Part shown: piece by piece, positions 52,873 through 61,275 of the stretch
Layout: each line of letters opens with the position of its first letter
How positions within the stretch are numbered: the first letter of the stretch is position 1
Position numbers and translations under genes: made by a program
Assembly (NCBI RefSeq): GCF_000758545.1
Contig: NZ_CP009279.1
Coordinates: forward strand, 5,704,001 to 5,768,000
DNA: 64,000 nucleotides
Direction of reading: 5' to 3'
DNA from: Paenibacillus sp. FSL H7-0737
GTDB lineage: Bacteria > Bacillota > Bacilli > Paenibacillales > Paenibacillaceae
The notes under the pieces: generated by a model
What the model was told of the DNA's origin: nothing
What the model saw: the letters and a program-made list of their open reading frames with translations, nothing else
Databases searched by the model: none

Positions 52873-53910
52873 TTATACCTTCTGATTACTTAAAAAAGAG
52901 ATCACCGCAACCTCAGCCTCATCCAAATTGTTCACCTTAAAGGTAACTCTCTCAATGCCTTCATACTGAGTAGACGTATAATCGTATTTAGGATCATAGT
53001 AGTATTCTAACAGCAGCGCAACAGCCTCTCCGAACATATCAGCTTGCAAGCACCGCTCGATTTCCGCCGCAATGGGGATATGAATTCGCGATTTGATACT
53101 TCGAAATGCTGAAATGCACTGTTCTTTATATTCTTCTGGTCGATAATCCTCAAGGATTTGCTGCACTCTGGCTTGTAGTGGCATCTCAATCCAAATCTGT
53201 GTTCCGATCTCTTTCTGCTCGGCCATGAATGGGGGCATTACGACCTTCCCAATCTTTTTGCTCTCCGCTTCAAACAGTACATAAGGAGCATCCCCAAGCT
53301 TAATTAATTCCTCCATAAGAAGACTATCGAACGTTTTTTGATTGTTTGCATGAAGTCCGATCTCGCCAAAGATAGAACCGCGGTGACCTGCCATTCCTTC
53401 CAAATCCAAAACAGGATAGCTCTGTGCCTTCAGGCGGTGCAGCAGGTTTGTTTTACCTGTACCCGTATTTCCATGAATGACATAAGGCTTCGCCTTGAAT
53501 TCATAGGACTCCAGTTCATCGAGTACCCATTTACGGTAAGCTTTATAGCCGCCAATCAATCGGTAAGCGTGAATATCCATTAAAGAAAGTACGGTCGCAG
53601 TTGTACGGCTGCGCATACCTCCCCTCCAGCAGAATACAGCCTTGTCCCCTTGAATCGCAGCAAATTCTTTGACAAAGGTAGGTAGCTTCGCAGCAGCAAT
53701 CTCCAAACCGCGTTCTTTCGCAGCCTGCACACTTTTCTGTTTATACAACGTACCTACTTCAGCCCGTTCCTCATCGTCAAAAAAGGGAATATTCAAGCTA
53801 TCCGGCAGCGTTGCATCTTTATATTCAGAAGGAGATCGAACGTCGATAACGGTGATCTGCTTCTTATTCTTTAACACTCTTAGTTCTTCCAATGTAATAT
53901 CCTGAAACAA
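52873..53910 (-). CDS. mnmH: tRNA 2-selenouridine synthase (MnmH/SelU)
   Basis: 345 aa from a TTG start with GGAG 8 nt upstream. The N-terminal rhodanese domain (~1-130) has its catalytic Cys94 in the family motif FCWRGGMRS. The C-terminal P-loop domain has GNTGTGKT at 147-154. This fusion is specific to MnmH, which converts 2-thiouridine at the tRNA wobble position to 2-selenouridine through a geranylated intermediate, using selenophosphate. Adjacent selD confirms the assignment. It lies 57 bp downstream of selD in the same direction. Confidence 0.95.
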   Translation of the reverse strand: MFQDITLEELRVLKNKKQITVIDVRSPSEYKDATLPDSLNIPFFDDEERAEVGTLYKQKSVQAAKERGLEIAAAKLPTFVKEFAAIQGDKAVFCWRGGMRSRTTATVLSLMDIHAYRLIGGYKAYRKWVLDELESYEFKAKPYVIHGNTGTGKTNLLHRLKAQSYPVLDLEGMAGHRGSIFGEIGLHANNQKTFDSLLMEELIKLGDAPYVLFEAESKKIGKVVMPPFMAEQKEIGTQIWIEMPLQARVQQILEDYRPEEYKEQCISAFRSIKSRIHIPIAAEIERCLQADMFGEAVALLLEYYYDPKYDYTSTQYEGIERVTFKVNNLDEAEVAVISFLSNQKV

Positions 53911-53967
53911 TGCGCTCTCTCCTCTGGTGGCTAACTTCTTAGGTCGCCTCTAAGCTGAACTCCAGCG

Positions 53968-55029
53968 TTATTGCGCAGCTATAACTGCAATCTGACCCGG
54001 ATGTTCTTCCGTTACCTCTCCGATCAATGCTGCTTCTACACCTGCATCTACTAACTCTTTTAGCAAATCCTCACTTTGTTCAGGAGCAACAGAGATCAGC
54101 AATCCACCGGAAGTCACAGCATCACACAGAATATAGCGGCTTAATTGGTCCATCTCTTCCGGATAAAGAATACTGCCCTCCAAATGGGCAAAGTTATTCT
54201 TAGTGCCGCCTGGAACAAAGCCCTGCTCCGCGAGTTCTCTTACTCTTGGCAGCATCGGTACATCGCCTTGACGAATAATCAGTCCGTGGTTGCTCCCCTT
54301 TGCCATTTCCGAGGCATGTCCAAGCAACCCGAATCCGGTAACATCTGTACAAGCATGTACATCATAGGGCTCCATGATTTCAGCCGCTTTTTTATTCAGT
54401 GTAGACATGACTGTCGTAAGGCGTGTAGTTTCTTCTGGGGATAGCTGATCCTTTTTAATAGAAGTCGTTAAGATGCCCACACCGATAGGTTTGGTCAAAA
54501 TCAGCTTGTCTCCTACCTGCGCACCTGCATTCGTTCTTACTTTGTCCGGATGCACAAGGCCCGTAACGGCCAATCCAAATTTAGGCTCTTTATCGTCGAT
54601 GGAATGTCCGCCCACAAGCGTTGCTCCTGCTTCCTGCACTTTATCTGCTGCACCGCGCAAAATGTCACCGAGAATGCTTTTGTCCAGAACAGAAATAGGG
54701 AAGGCCACAATATTAAGCACCGTAAGCGGCTTACCGCCCATAGCATAAATATCACTTAACGCATTAGCTGCTGCAATTTGCCCAAAGGAATAAGGGTCGT
54801 CCACGATCGGCGTGAAAAAATCAACAGTTTGCACTAACGCCAGATCATCACTTAATCGATATACCCCAGCGTCATCACTGGTATCCAGACCCACAAGTAG
54901 ATCCGGATTAGGAACGGTTGGTGGTAGACTGCGAATAACCTGCATGAGATCGGCGGGACCGATTTTGCAGCCGCAGCCCCCTTTTGAAGATAATGAGGTC
55001 AATTTTATGGTTTCGGCTTGAGACATCAT
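53968..55029 (-). CDS. selD: Selenophosphate synthase
   Basis: 353 aa with AAAGGAGC before the ATG. The N-terminal glycine-rich SKGGCGCK motif holds Cys19 at the catalytic position (a Cys rather than selenocysteine form). Aspartate motifs such as GLDTSDDAGVYRL and QTVDFFTPIVDDPYSFG bind Mg-ATP. It makes selenophosphate from selenide and ATP. No selA/selB or tRNA-Sec is seen in the window, so here selenium is likely used for tRNA modification by MnmH. First gene of the operon. Confidence 0.96.
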   Translation of the reverse strand: MMSQAETIKLTSLSSKGGCGCKIGPADLMQVIRSLPPTVPNPDLLVGLDTSDDAGVYRLSDDLALVQTVDFFTPIVDDPYSFGQIAAANALSDIYAMGGKPLTVLNIVAFPISVLDKSILGDILRGAADKVQEAGATLVGGHSIDDKEPKFGLAVTGLVHPDKVRTNAGAQVGDKLILTKPIGVGILTTSIKKDQLSPEETTRLTTVMSTLNKKAAEIMEPYDVHACTDVTGFGLLGHASEMAKGSNHGLIIRQGDVPMLPRVRELAEQGFVPGGTKNNFAHLEGSILYPEEMDQLSRYILCDAVTSGGLLISVAPEQSEDLLKELVDAGVEAALIGEVTEEHPGQIAVIAAQ

Positions 55030-55068
55030 GACTCAGCTCCTTTAGATAGTTAGTATCGAATAACTTTA

Positions 55069-55097
55069 ATCTTACATCAGTAGACAGCATTGTACAA
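55069..55097 (-). promoter_or_regulatory. Predicted promoter of the selD-mnmH-desulfurase operon
   Basis: On the minus strand TTGTAC (55092-55097) and TAAGAT (55069-55074) are separated by 17 nt, about 40 bp before the selD start. Confidence 0.5.
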
Positions 55098-55117
55098 AAT
55101 ACAGACATACAGAAGAA

Positions 55118-55155
55118 CGCCCCGTAGCCAGTACATACTCCCCGGCTATGGGACG
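55118..55155 (-). terminator. Terminator of the riboswitch-controlled gene
   Basis: CGCCCCGTAGCC and GGCTATGGGACG pair with one mismatch and one G-U. The minus strand then reads TTCTTCTG. Confidence 0.65.
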
Positions 55156-55182
55156 CCTCTCATTTCTCACTTACCATTAAGA

Positions 55183-55992
55183 TTAACTAATCTGCTGAGT
55201 TTCCTGCTGTTTCTCCAAAAACCGCTGAAGTATAGCATTAAATTTCTCCGGCTGACACAGATTACTAGGATCTAATGCGTTAGGGATAATCACTAACTGA
55301 GCATGTGGCAGCTGAGACACCATATCCTTCATACAATTAACTCCAAATTCACTAAAGTCACCTACAATACATAAGGCGGGACGCTTAAAAGACTTTAAGC
55401 ATCTAGTGTAATCCACATGGCTCGTAGCCAGCCTTTGCCGATACAATTCCCGTGGACGTTTATCGAGAAGTCCTCTTCTAATCTCGTTATAAGCCAGATT
55501 CCAGCGTTCCCGGTACATCATACGAATCGAAGGCAGTACAAGCTCACTTGGAGCGTAATACATTAACCAGCTACAATAAGCAGCCATAAGCTGGATTTTA
55601 CCGATTATCGTTGACGCCTGACTTCTACAAAAGCTATCCGCGACAACAATCGCTTTTACTCGCTCTGGATATTGTTTCGCAATATGCTGAACGACGAGCC
55701 CCCCATAGGCACTCCCAACAAAAACAGCCTCACGAATACCCAAATCATTCAATAGCATAATTATATCTAGACATTGGGTTTCAATAATCTCGTTTGGGGC
55801 CTGCAGTAATTCACCTGATTTGCCATTCCCCCGTAAATCACACAGAATCACTTTATATTTATCAGAAAAATACTCCAATTGTGGCTTGAACATACTATGT
55901 GTTAATCCATGTCCATGGATAAACACAACCGGAGCCCCTGTTCCATTGATTTCGTAATAGAGCGAAGTTCCATTCAGTTTAGCAATAGGCAA
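55183..55992 (-). CDS. Alpha/beta-hydrolase-fold protein lacking catalytic residues, under c-di-AMP riboswitch
   Basis: 269 aa from a probable TTG at 55992, with AGAGGTG 6 nt upstream; an ATG at 56010 has no ribosome binding site. The fold is clear: PVVFIHGHGLTHSMF, VILCDLRGNGKSG and VQHIAKQYPERVKAIVVAD. But the nucleophile elbow reads VGSAYGG, with Ala95 where the Ser of GxSxG belongs. The usual acid position (after IVGD) is Ser214, and the His loop reads NALDPSNLCQP with Asp241 in place of His. All three triad residues therefore appear lost, suggesting a non-enzymatic ligand-binding or regulatory protein, or a changed chemistry. It lies directly after a c-di-AMP riboswitch and terminator, the only gene in that unit. 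Confidence 0.85.
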   Translation of the reverse strand: MPIAKLNGTSLYYEINGTGAPVVFIHGHGLTHSMFKPQLEYFSDKYKVILCDLRGNGKSGELLQAPNEIIETQCLDIIMLLNDLGIREAVFVGSAYGGLVVQHIAKQYPERVKAIVVADSFCRSQASTIIGKIQLMAAYCSWLMYYAPSELVLPSIRMMYRERWNLAYNEIRRGLLDKRPRELYRQRLATSHVDYTRCLKSFKRPALCIVGDFSEFGVNCMKDMVSQLPHAQLVIIPNALDPSNLCQPEKFNAILQRFLEKQQETQQIS

Positions 55993-56048
55993 AGTTAACA
56001 CCTCTTTCATAGATAGGTTCTACAACTATATCTGCTTTTTAACGCAGC

Positions 56049-56075
56049 AAAAAACCACAGAGGGATTCTCTGTGG
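56049..56075 (-). terminator. Riboswitch expression-platform terminator
   Basis: CCACAGAG (56055-56062) pairs with CTCTGTGG (56068-56075) around a 5-nt loop, followed on the minus strand by six T. It sits between the aptamer and the hydrolase-fold gene, giving a transcription-off switch. Confidence 0.88.
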
Positions 56076-56113
56076 CTATTCATCATCAAATACGCCATTC
56101 ATCCTCTCTCCAT

Positions 56114-56274
56114 ACGCTTACGAGGTTAGCTGTCGGATTCGGGCAGTGAGAGTTGCCCTACCTGCATGGATGCATTTATGCACCTGGAACAGGATTCACC
56201 CCATAACTAGTACCGATTGTTACACTGGTTCCCAGTTGTTGGTTCCCCCGCTTTCCTTAACGGAAATTAAGCGG
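56114..56274 (-). ncRNA. c-di-AMP riboswitch (ydaO/yuaA motif)
   Basis: On the minus strand the segment starts with CCGCTTAAT, contains GCGGGGGAACCA, GGGGTGAATCC, GTAGGGC..ACTCTC and CCGAATCCGACAGCTAACC, and closes with TCGTAAGCG. GCTTA at the start pairs with TAAGC at the end as stem P1. These are the strongly conserved blocks of the ydaO class, which binds two c-di-AMP molecules and usually turns genes off when c-di-AMP is high. The downstream terminator fits that mode. Confidence 0.93.
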
Positions 56275-56442
56275 ACTTCTTATGTAATTGTCAGTTATGT
56301 GATGAATCATACTCCGTGTAAGGTTTCTTGTAAAGTTGAGCCGTGGGCAAAATAATGTTGAAAGCCATGCTTTTCATTTCATATTGAGCATACACTTCGT
56401 TTTCTCTTTCTTTTGCTCTTGTTTACTCAATATATCTAAAAA

Positions 56443-56486
56443 AAGCCGAGCGGCCATCAGAGATCAATCCCTGAACCACTCGGCTT
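56443..56486 (-). terminator. Terminator of the small HNH-repeat-like gene
   Basis: AAGCCGAG (56443-56450) pairs with CTCGGCTT (56479-56486), with an inner TCAG/CTGA stem. The minus strand continues into a T-run. Confidence 0.8.
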
Positions 56487-56504
56487 CGTTATACAATCAT
56501 ATGG

Positions 56505-56678
56505 CTACAACAGATCGGCGTTTTTCAATGCATGCTCCCAGCTCGGAAAAAAGAACAGCGCACTTCTCATAAGATCAGGATCGCTTTGCTTCACTTGTTT
56601 TTTGCTGATCGAGCTTCCATCGGTTTGAAGCTTTTTGATACGACTTAACACTTCATCAGCCTCCAAAGGAATTTCCAT
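56505..56678 (-). CDS. 57-residue protein resembling a single HNH/homing-endonuclease-associated repeat
   Basis: The minus strand has AAGGAGTG 6-8 nt before an ATG at 56678, then 57 codons and TAG, then a terminator: a complete small gene. The sequence begins MEIPLEADEVLSRIKKL and ends PSWEHALKNADLL. The pattern of a helix, a short Gly turn (QTDGSSISKKQVK), a second helix and a terminal xSWExAL motif resembles the roughly 50-residue HNH-repeat (homing-endonuclease-associated repeat) unit, a small DNA-binding-like fold. There is no nuclease domain. Function unknown. Confidence 0.75.
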   Translation of the reverse strand: MEIPLEADEVLSRIKKLQTDGSSISKKQVKQSDPDLMRSALFFFPSWEHALKNADLL

Positions 56679-56762
56679 TGAAACACTCCTTTCTCAGTGA
56701 CCTGGTTTCCAATCATTTTCTCCATAATATGCAAATTTATTCTTCATTTCGGTTTATACGAA

Positions 56763-57557
56763 TTAAACCAGCTGATAGACCGGTTGTTCAGCAATAAAAT
56801 AAGTAGGAATCATTGGGTATTTCTGTGCCAGAACTTCAGCTAAATATTTCATTCCTGGAGCTTCACTTTCCGCATGACCTAACATAATCAGCGCTTTTGA
56901 TCTGCCTTGGTGGACAGCATCCCTCACATATTCTGGAGTTTCCCATTCGGGGCCCTCGCCAGCAATAATTAAATCAAGATTGTGCTGATTAAAAAGAGGA
57001 ATAGCCATCGTCCCACCTCCTCTGTAACCTACTAATATCCCCACATGTCTGCATATCTGGGATACGTCTCCGGCAGCACGTAAATAGGAGATACCTAGCT
57101 TTATTTTTATATACTGTGCCGCTTCACTTACCGTCATAGCTGGAATCGATAGGATTGTAGCAGTGGATTGCTGCTCAACCACATAGGCTGACCATTCAAG
57201 CTCTCGTAGCAAGCCCACCATGATCCCGTCTGGTTGATGCCTATGCCAATAATCATGATAACGAAAAATAGCCAGTTCAGAACGCTCGATTAAACTCAGT
57301 TTCGCAAGATAAATAGGGTCATCCTCTAACCACTCACTCGTCTCATGATGACTGTAAAACACACCTTCATGTGTGATCAACAAATTGGCGTTCATAGCAA
57401 CCGCTCGCTCCACAACATATTGCGTAGCGCAAAATGCCGTAACCATCCCTGTAATCACCATTTCTGGATTCCCCGGCTTAAGAGTATCCACAGTCCCATC
57501 TATCTGTTCCATGGCTCCTATTAAATCTTCCAGAATCCTTCTAATTGTCACGCTCAC
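56763..57557 (-). CDS. Nif3-like (DUF34) dinuclear-metal protein
   Basis: 264 aa from a GTG start with a weak AAAGGGCGG. ANLLITHEGVFYSHHET carries the His/Glu metal-ligand pattern of the Nif3/YqfO family (ITHHPLFF in typical members). The C-terminal LDLIIAGEGPEWETPEYVRDA and ALIMLGHAESEAPGMKYLAEVL complete the fold and second ligand set. Family members are hexameric metal-binding proteins, loosely annotated as GTP cyclohydrolase type 2, with poorly defined physiological roles. Apparently monocistronic; the 57-aa gene starts 85 bp downstream. Confidence 0.85.
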   Translation of the reverse strand: MSVTIRRILEDLIGAMEQIDGTVDTLKPGNPEMVITGMVTAFCATQYVVERAVAMNANLLITHEGVFYSHHETSEWLEDDPIYLAKLSLIERSELAIFRYHDYWHRHQPDGIMVGLLRELEWSAYVVEQQSTATILSIPAMTVSEAAQYIKIKLGISYLRAAGDVSQICRHVGILVGYRGGGTMAIPLFNQHNLDLIIAGEGPEWETPEYVRDAVHQGRSKALIMLGHAESEAPGMKYLAEVLAQKYPMIPTYFIAEQPVYQLV

Positions 57558-57606
57558 TTTAATCCGCCCTTTGAGATCTATTCTACTAATCTATCAACGT
57601 ATAAAT

Positions 57607-57637
57607 AACCCGCCCTTAATCGATATAAGGACGGGTT
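57607..57637 (-). terminator. Terminator of the xylan-oligosaccharide operon
   Basis: AACCCG(C)CCTTA pairs with TAAGG(A)CGGGTT around ATCGA, with one mismatch. An A/T-rich flank follows on the minus strand. Confidence 0.6.
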
Positions 57638-57668
57638 CACAGTTCATTATTTGAGCAGCTTGCCCACT

Positions 57669-58688
57669 CTATGATTTCGTGGCAGAGGTGATAATTCGAT
57701 GGAAAGCTGGCTTCGGCTTATGCCCTTCATCGAATAGGAACGGCCAGTTCTTCCGCCCACGAACAGGGAAATCATCCAGCCAGGTATAGTCATCCGCTGC
57801 TCCCCAGAACGTAACCGAACTAATCACGTCCCGGTATTCTCTCAGCAGTGCGAACATCGCTTCATATCGATCTGCTTGAAGCTCGAGCAGCTCAGCAGGT
57901 ACTGTCTTTAAGTCCATTCGTTTGTCATCGAAACGGAACATGGATACATCCAGCTCTGTCAGTTGGAGCTGAAGTCCTAACGATGCATATTTTTCGATCG
58001 CTGCACGAATATCATCCAGACTAGGATCGTATAAATTCCAGTGTGCCTGCAATCCGACGCCATGGATCGGCACGCCTTGTTCCAATAGCGACTTCACCAG
58101 TTTATAGATTTTGTCACGCTTTAATGGATGGGATTCGTTATAGTCATTGTAGAATAATAATGCCTTAGGGTCAGCTTCATTGGCGAATTCAAACGCTTTG
58201 GCGATAAAATCCGGGCCAACAATGTCGAGCCACTTCGAATGGCGAAGAAGCTCTTCTCCTTCATCGGCTATAACTTCATTGACAACATCCCAAGCATAAA
58301 TATCATCCTTATAACGTCCTACAACGGTCTGAATATGTGATTTGACTCGTGCAAGCAGAATCTCTTTGCTTACAGGTCCTCCGCCCTTATCCTCAAACAG
58401 CCAGTCCGTTGTCTGGTTGTGCCAAATCAAGGTATGTCCGCGCATCGCCATATGATGTTCCCTGGCAAAGGCAACCAGCTGGTCTGCTGCCCTAAAGTTA
58501 TAAGTGTCCTCAAGTGGATGCAGACTTTCAAATTTCATCTCGTTCTCAGCGGTAATACTGTTGAAATGATAAGCAAGCAAATGCTCCTGTGATTGGATAG
58601 TTAATGGGTTGACGGCTGCGCCAATCTTGAAATCCTCTGCGAACACTGTCTTTAGTGCAGGCTCTGTAAAATCACTAGCTGGTCTCAA
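57669..58688 (-). CDS. Intracellular GH10 endo-1,4-beta-xylanase
   Basis: 339 aa. TTG at 58688 is chosen because AGGAGGGAGA lies just upstream, while the longer frame would start before it. No signal peptide. GH10 signatures: acid/base Glu138 in WDVVNE, nucleophile Glu245 in LQLTELDVS, with HTLIWHNQ and GVGLQAHWNL as substrate-site motifs. Such cytoplasmic GH10 enzymes in Paenibacillus cleave imported xylo- and aldouronate oligosaccharides. It is the last gene of the transporter-GH43-GH10 operon. Length is usual for a single-domain intracellular xylanase. Confidence 0.94.
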   Translation of the reverse strand: MRPASDFTEPALKTVFAEDFKIGAAVNPLTIQSQEHLLAYHFNSITAENEMKFESLHPLEDTYNFRAADQLVAFAREHHMAMRGHTLIWHNQTTDWLFEDKGGGPVSKEILLARVKSHIQTVVGRYKDDIYAWDVVNEVIADEGEELLRHSKWLDIVGPDFIAKAFEFANEADPKALLFYNDYNESHPLKRDKIYKLVKSLLEQGVPIHGVGLQAHWNLYDPSLDDIRAAIEKYASLGLQLQLTELDVSMFRFDDKRMDLKTVPAELLELQADRYEAMFALLREYRDVISSVTFWGAADDYTWLDDFPVRGRKNWPFLFDEGHKPKPAFHRIITSATKS

Positions 58689-58733
58689 CAATCTCCCTCC
58701 TAACAAACGTATCTATATTCCGTATTCGAAATA

Positions 58734-60266
58734 TTATGACCGATAATCGAACCAATCAAAGTGGGCAGGTACCTCAGCTACTTTACCATGACCTGTCGCA
58801 TATAAGCCAACAAGAACACCGGTAAATCCGTTTCCTTTGACAGCTTGAGGGGATAATGGATAGGCTAGAGCCCTAGATAGCTCGATCCATTCCTGACCAT
58901 CCAAAGAATAAAGTAAAGTGTATTCCGTTAGCTCCGCCCGAATTTTCAGATATAAACATCCAGCAATCGTTGGAATCTCTGCAGCCACATGTGTTGTTCC
59001 ATCAACAGTTAAATAAGCTGTAATCACTCTATGTCCATTTCTTTGCGATAGTGCAATTTCATAATGTGCATTCTCGTCCAATCTAGCACAGAGTCCAGCC
59101 TCTTCACCGTCCACGGTAGGGTTAAAATCCAGTAATGTACTCCATTCAGCTGAAGTATGCTGCTGTCTTCTGCCTATAAAGGCTACCTGACCCACTTCAT
59201 TAAGGTCTTTCGATTGCCCTCGAAGAGCTAGAAAACCCGGACGTTGGCTTAGTGACCAGCTTCCCTCTGCCGGATTCCGCAGAAAGGATAATCCCAACGG
59301 CAATACAGGGTCATCAAAATCATATCTTCCGCTAGTCTCAGGTTTTGGCGAATGACCCGGTACACGCGGAACCTTCATCTCCAGCCCGACAGTGTCCTCA
59401 TTATTATCAATCATCGGCCATCCGTCTTCATTCCACGTTACAGGGGCAAGAAAGGTCTCTCTTCCTAGCACTGTATACTTGGAATCTACTAGACGTACTC
59501 CAAGGAATACGGCCCACCAATCCCCGTTACGATCTTCGATCAGATCAGCATGTCCTAGATACTGAATGGGACTATCAGTCCCGCGATGGGTCAATATCGG
59601 TTGCTCTAATCTTTCAAAAGGACCGTAAGGGGAGGAAGAACGACCGATAATTTCTCGGTGTTCCTTTGCCGTGCCGCCTGAAGCAGACATGATATAATAC
59701 ATTCCGTTAATTTTGTACAAATGTGGTCCTTCCGTCCAAGGTCCACCATCCCCAGTCCAGATGACAACAGGTTCTGTTAATGCTGCTCCTGTAGCAATGT
59801 CTATCTCATATTGAATAGCGTGGGAATCATAATCTGCTCCCTGCTGGGTGGTTACATATACCTTTCCATCCTCATCAAACATTAGGGAAGGGTCAATTCC
59901 TCCATAAGGAATACTAATCGGGTCTGACCACGGACCCGCTGGGTCCGTAGCCGTAACATAGAAATTCCCCTTCCCGTGTATTTCGGTCGTTATCATGTAA
60001 AACGTTCCTTCATGATACCGGATGGTTGGAGCAAATATACCTCCAGAGCTTTTGCTCTTACGTGTATCTAGCTGACTTACACGATCTAATACATGACCAA
60101 TTTGTGTCCAGTGAATCAAGTCCTGGCTGTGAAAGATAGGCACCCCAGGAAAATATTAGAAGGAGCTACACACCAAGTAGAAATCATCCCCTGCTCGAGT
60201 GATGCTAGGATCTGGATAAAAACCTGGAAGTATTGGGTTCGTGTATGTGATTGGAGATGGAGTCAT
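58734..60266 (-). pseudogene. GH43 beta-xylosidase gene interrupted by an in-frame TAA
   Basis: From the ATG at 60266 the minus strand reads MTPSPITYTNPILPGFYPDP, then through LVCSSF to TAA at 60156-60158, and continues in the same frame as YFPGVPIFHSQDLIHW for a further 473 codons. Family members usually have a residue (Ser or Thr/Tyr) where the stop lies, so this looks like one base change (for example TCA to TAA). The catalytic base Asp (PDPS, residue 19) is before the stop; the pKa modulator (GGIDPSL) and general acid Glu (WTEGPHLY) are after it. A product restarted downstream would lack the base and be inactive. The C-terminal beta-sandwich (XynB-like) is intact. Sequencing error, recent pseudogenisation or suppression are possible explanations. 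Confidence 0.88.
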
Positions 60267-60313
60267 AATTCAACAAACAACCTTCCTATTATTTAATAGT
60301 GGGTGCAAGCTAC

Positions 60314-61273
60314 TTATTCCTTCACGCTTCCTACGTTCATTCCAACTACAAAGTACTTTTGCATGAATGGATAGACTAGCAGAATCGGAACCGAAGCAAC
60401 GATAGTAACGGCTGCACGAATGGACTTTGGAGTTACCATTGACCCCGCTGACTCCGCAGTTACCCCTGCCCCGTTAGCTACACTTGCGCTACTGTTCGCA
60501 TTCATACTAGATTGTATTAGTTTCATTAATTCATACTGCAATGTACTCAAGTGCTGGCGGGAAGAGGTGTAGATAAAAGCATCAAACCATGAGTTCCATG
60601 CACCTACCGCGACAAAAAGGGCGATGGTAGCCAGAACAGGTTTACATAAAGGGAAGACTACTTTCATGAAAATCTTAAATTCCCCGGCACCGTCGATTCT
60701 CGCGGATTCCATAAGACTTTCATGTATGCTACCAATATAAGTACGGATGACGATCATATTAAATGCACTTATCATAGTCGGTATTACATATACCCAAAAT
60801 GTATTAAGCAAATGAAGATCCTTAATTAGGAAATAATTTGGAATCAGACCCGCATTAAAATACATGGTTAGGACGAAAACAAAGGTAATCTGCTTGCGGA
60901 AAACATATTCTTTCCGGCTTAAAGTATAAGCAAGCATTGTGGTTAAAAATAGATTCAGGATCGTAGATATCACTGTTCGTGCTACCGAAATCCAAAAAGC
61001 AGGAATAATTGTACCAGAGGCAAAAACAGCTTTGTAGTTCTGTATAGTCCACTCCCTAGGCAATAGATAAATGCCGCCGCGGATGGTATCATTTCCCTCA
61101 TTTAAGGAAACTGCTATAGTATTCAAGAATGGATACAAGGTAACAATGACTAGACATATCATAAAGATAGTATTGAAGGTACCGAACACTACTGGTTCGA
61201 TCCCTATAATTCTCATACGTTTTCTACTATTACTTTTTGGAGATTTCTGAGGTATTAATTGAGTTTTTTCCAT
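60314..61273 (-). CDS. Carbohydrate ABC transporter permease (LplC/YtcP-type), xylan operon
   Basis: 319 aa, a basic cytoplasmic N-terminus and six membrane segments. The EAA loop reads ESLMESARIDGAGEFKIFMKVVFPLCKP. It ends MQKYFVVGMNVGSVKE, as usual for the group. It lies 2 bp after the 61276-62244 permease and 47 bp before the broken GH43 gene. The substrate is probably xylo- or aldouronate oligosaccharide, judged from the two glycosidases downstream. Confidence 0.92.
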   Translation of the reverse strand: MEKTQLIPQKSPKSNSRKRMRIIGIEPVVFGTFNTIFMICLVIVTLYPFLNTIAVSLNEGNDTIRGGIYLLPREWTIQNYKAVFASGTIIPAFWISVARTVISTILNLFLTTMLAYTLSRKEYVFRKQITFVFVLTMYFNAGLIPNYFLIKDLHLLNTFWVYVIPTMISAFNMIVIRTYIGSIHESLMESARIDGAGEFKIFMKVVFPLCKPVLATIALFVAVGAWNSWFDAFIYTSSRQHLSTLQYELMKLIQSSMNANSSASVANGAGVTAESAGSMVTPKSIRAAVTIVASVPILLVYPFMQKYFVVGMNVGSVKE

Positions 61274-61275
61274 GA

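Noticed and set aside
56049..56110. 19-codon frame after a purine-rich site between riboswitch and hydrolase-fold gene
   Set aside because: It overlaps the intrinsic terminator and has no family features. It is more likely part of the expression platform than a leader peptide.
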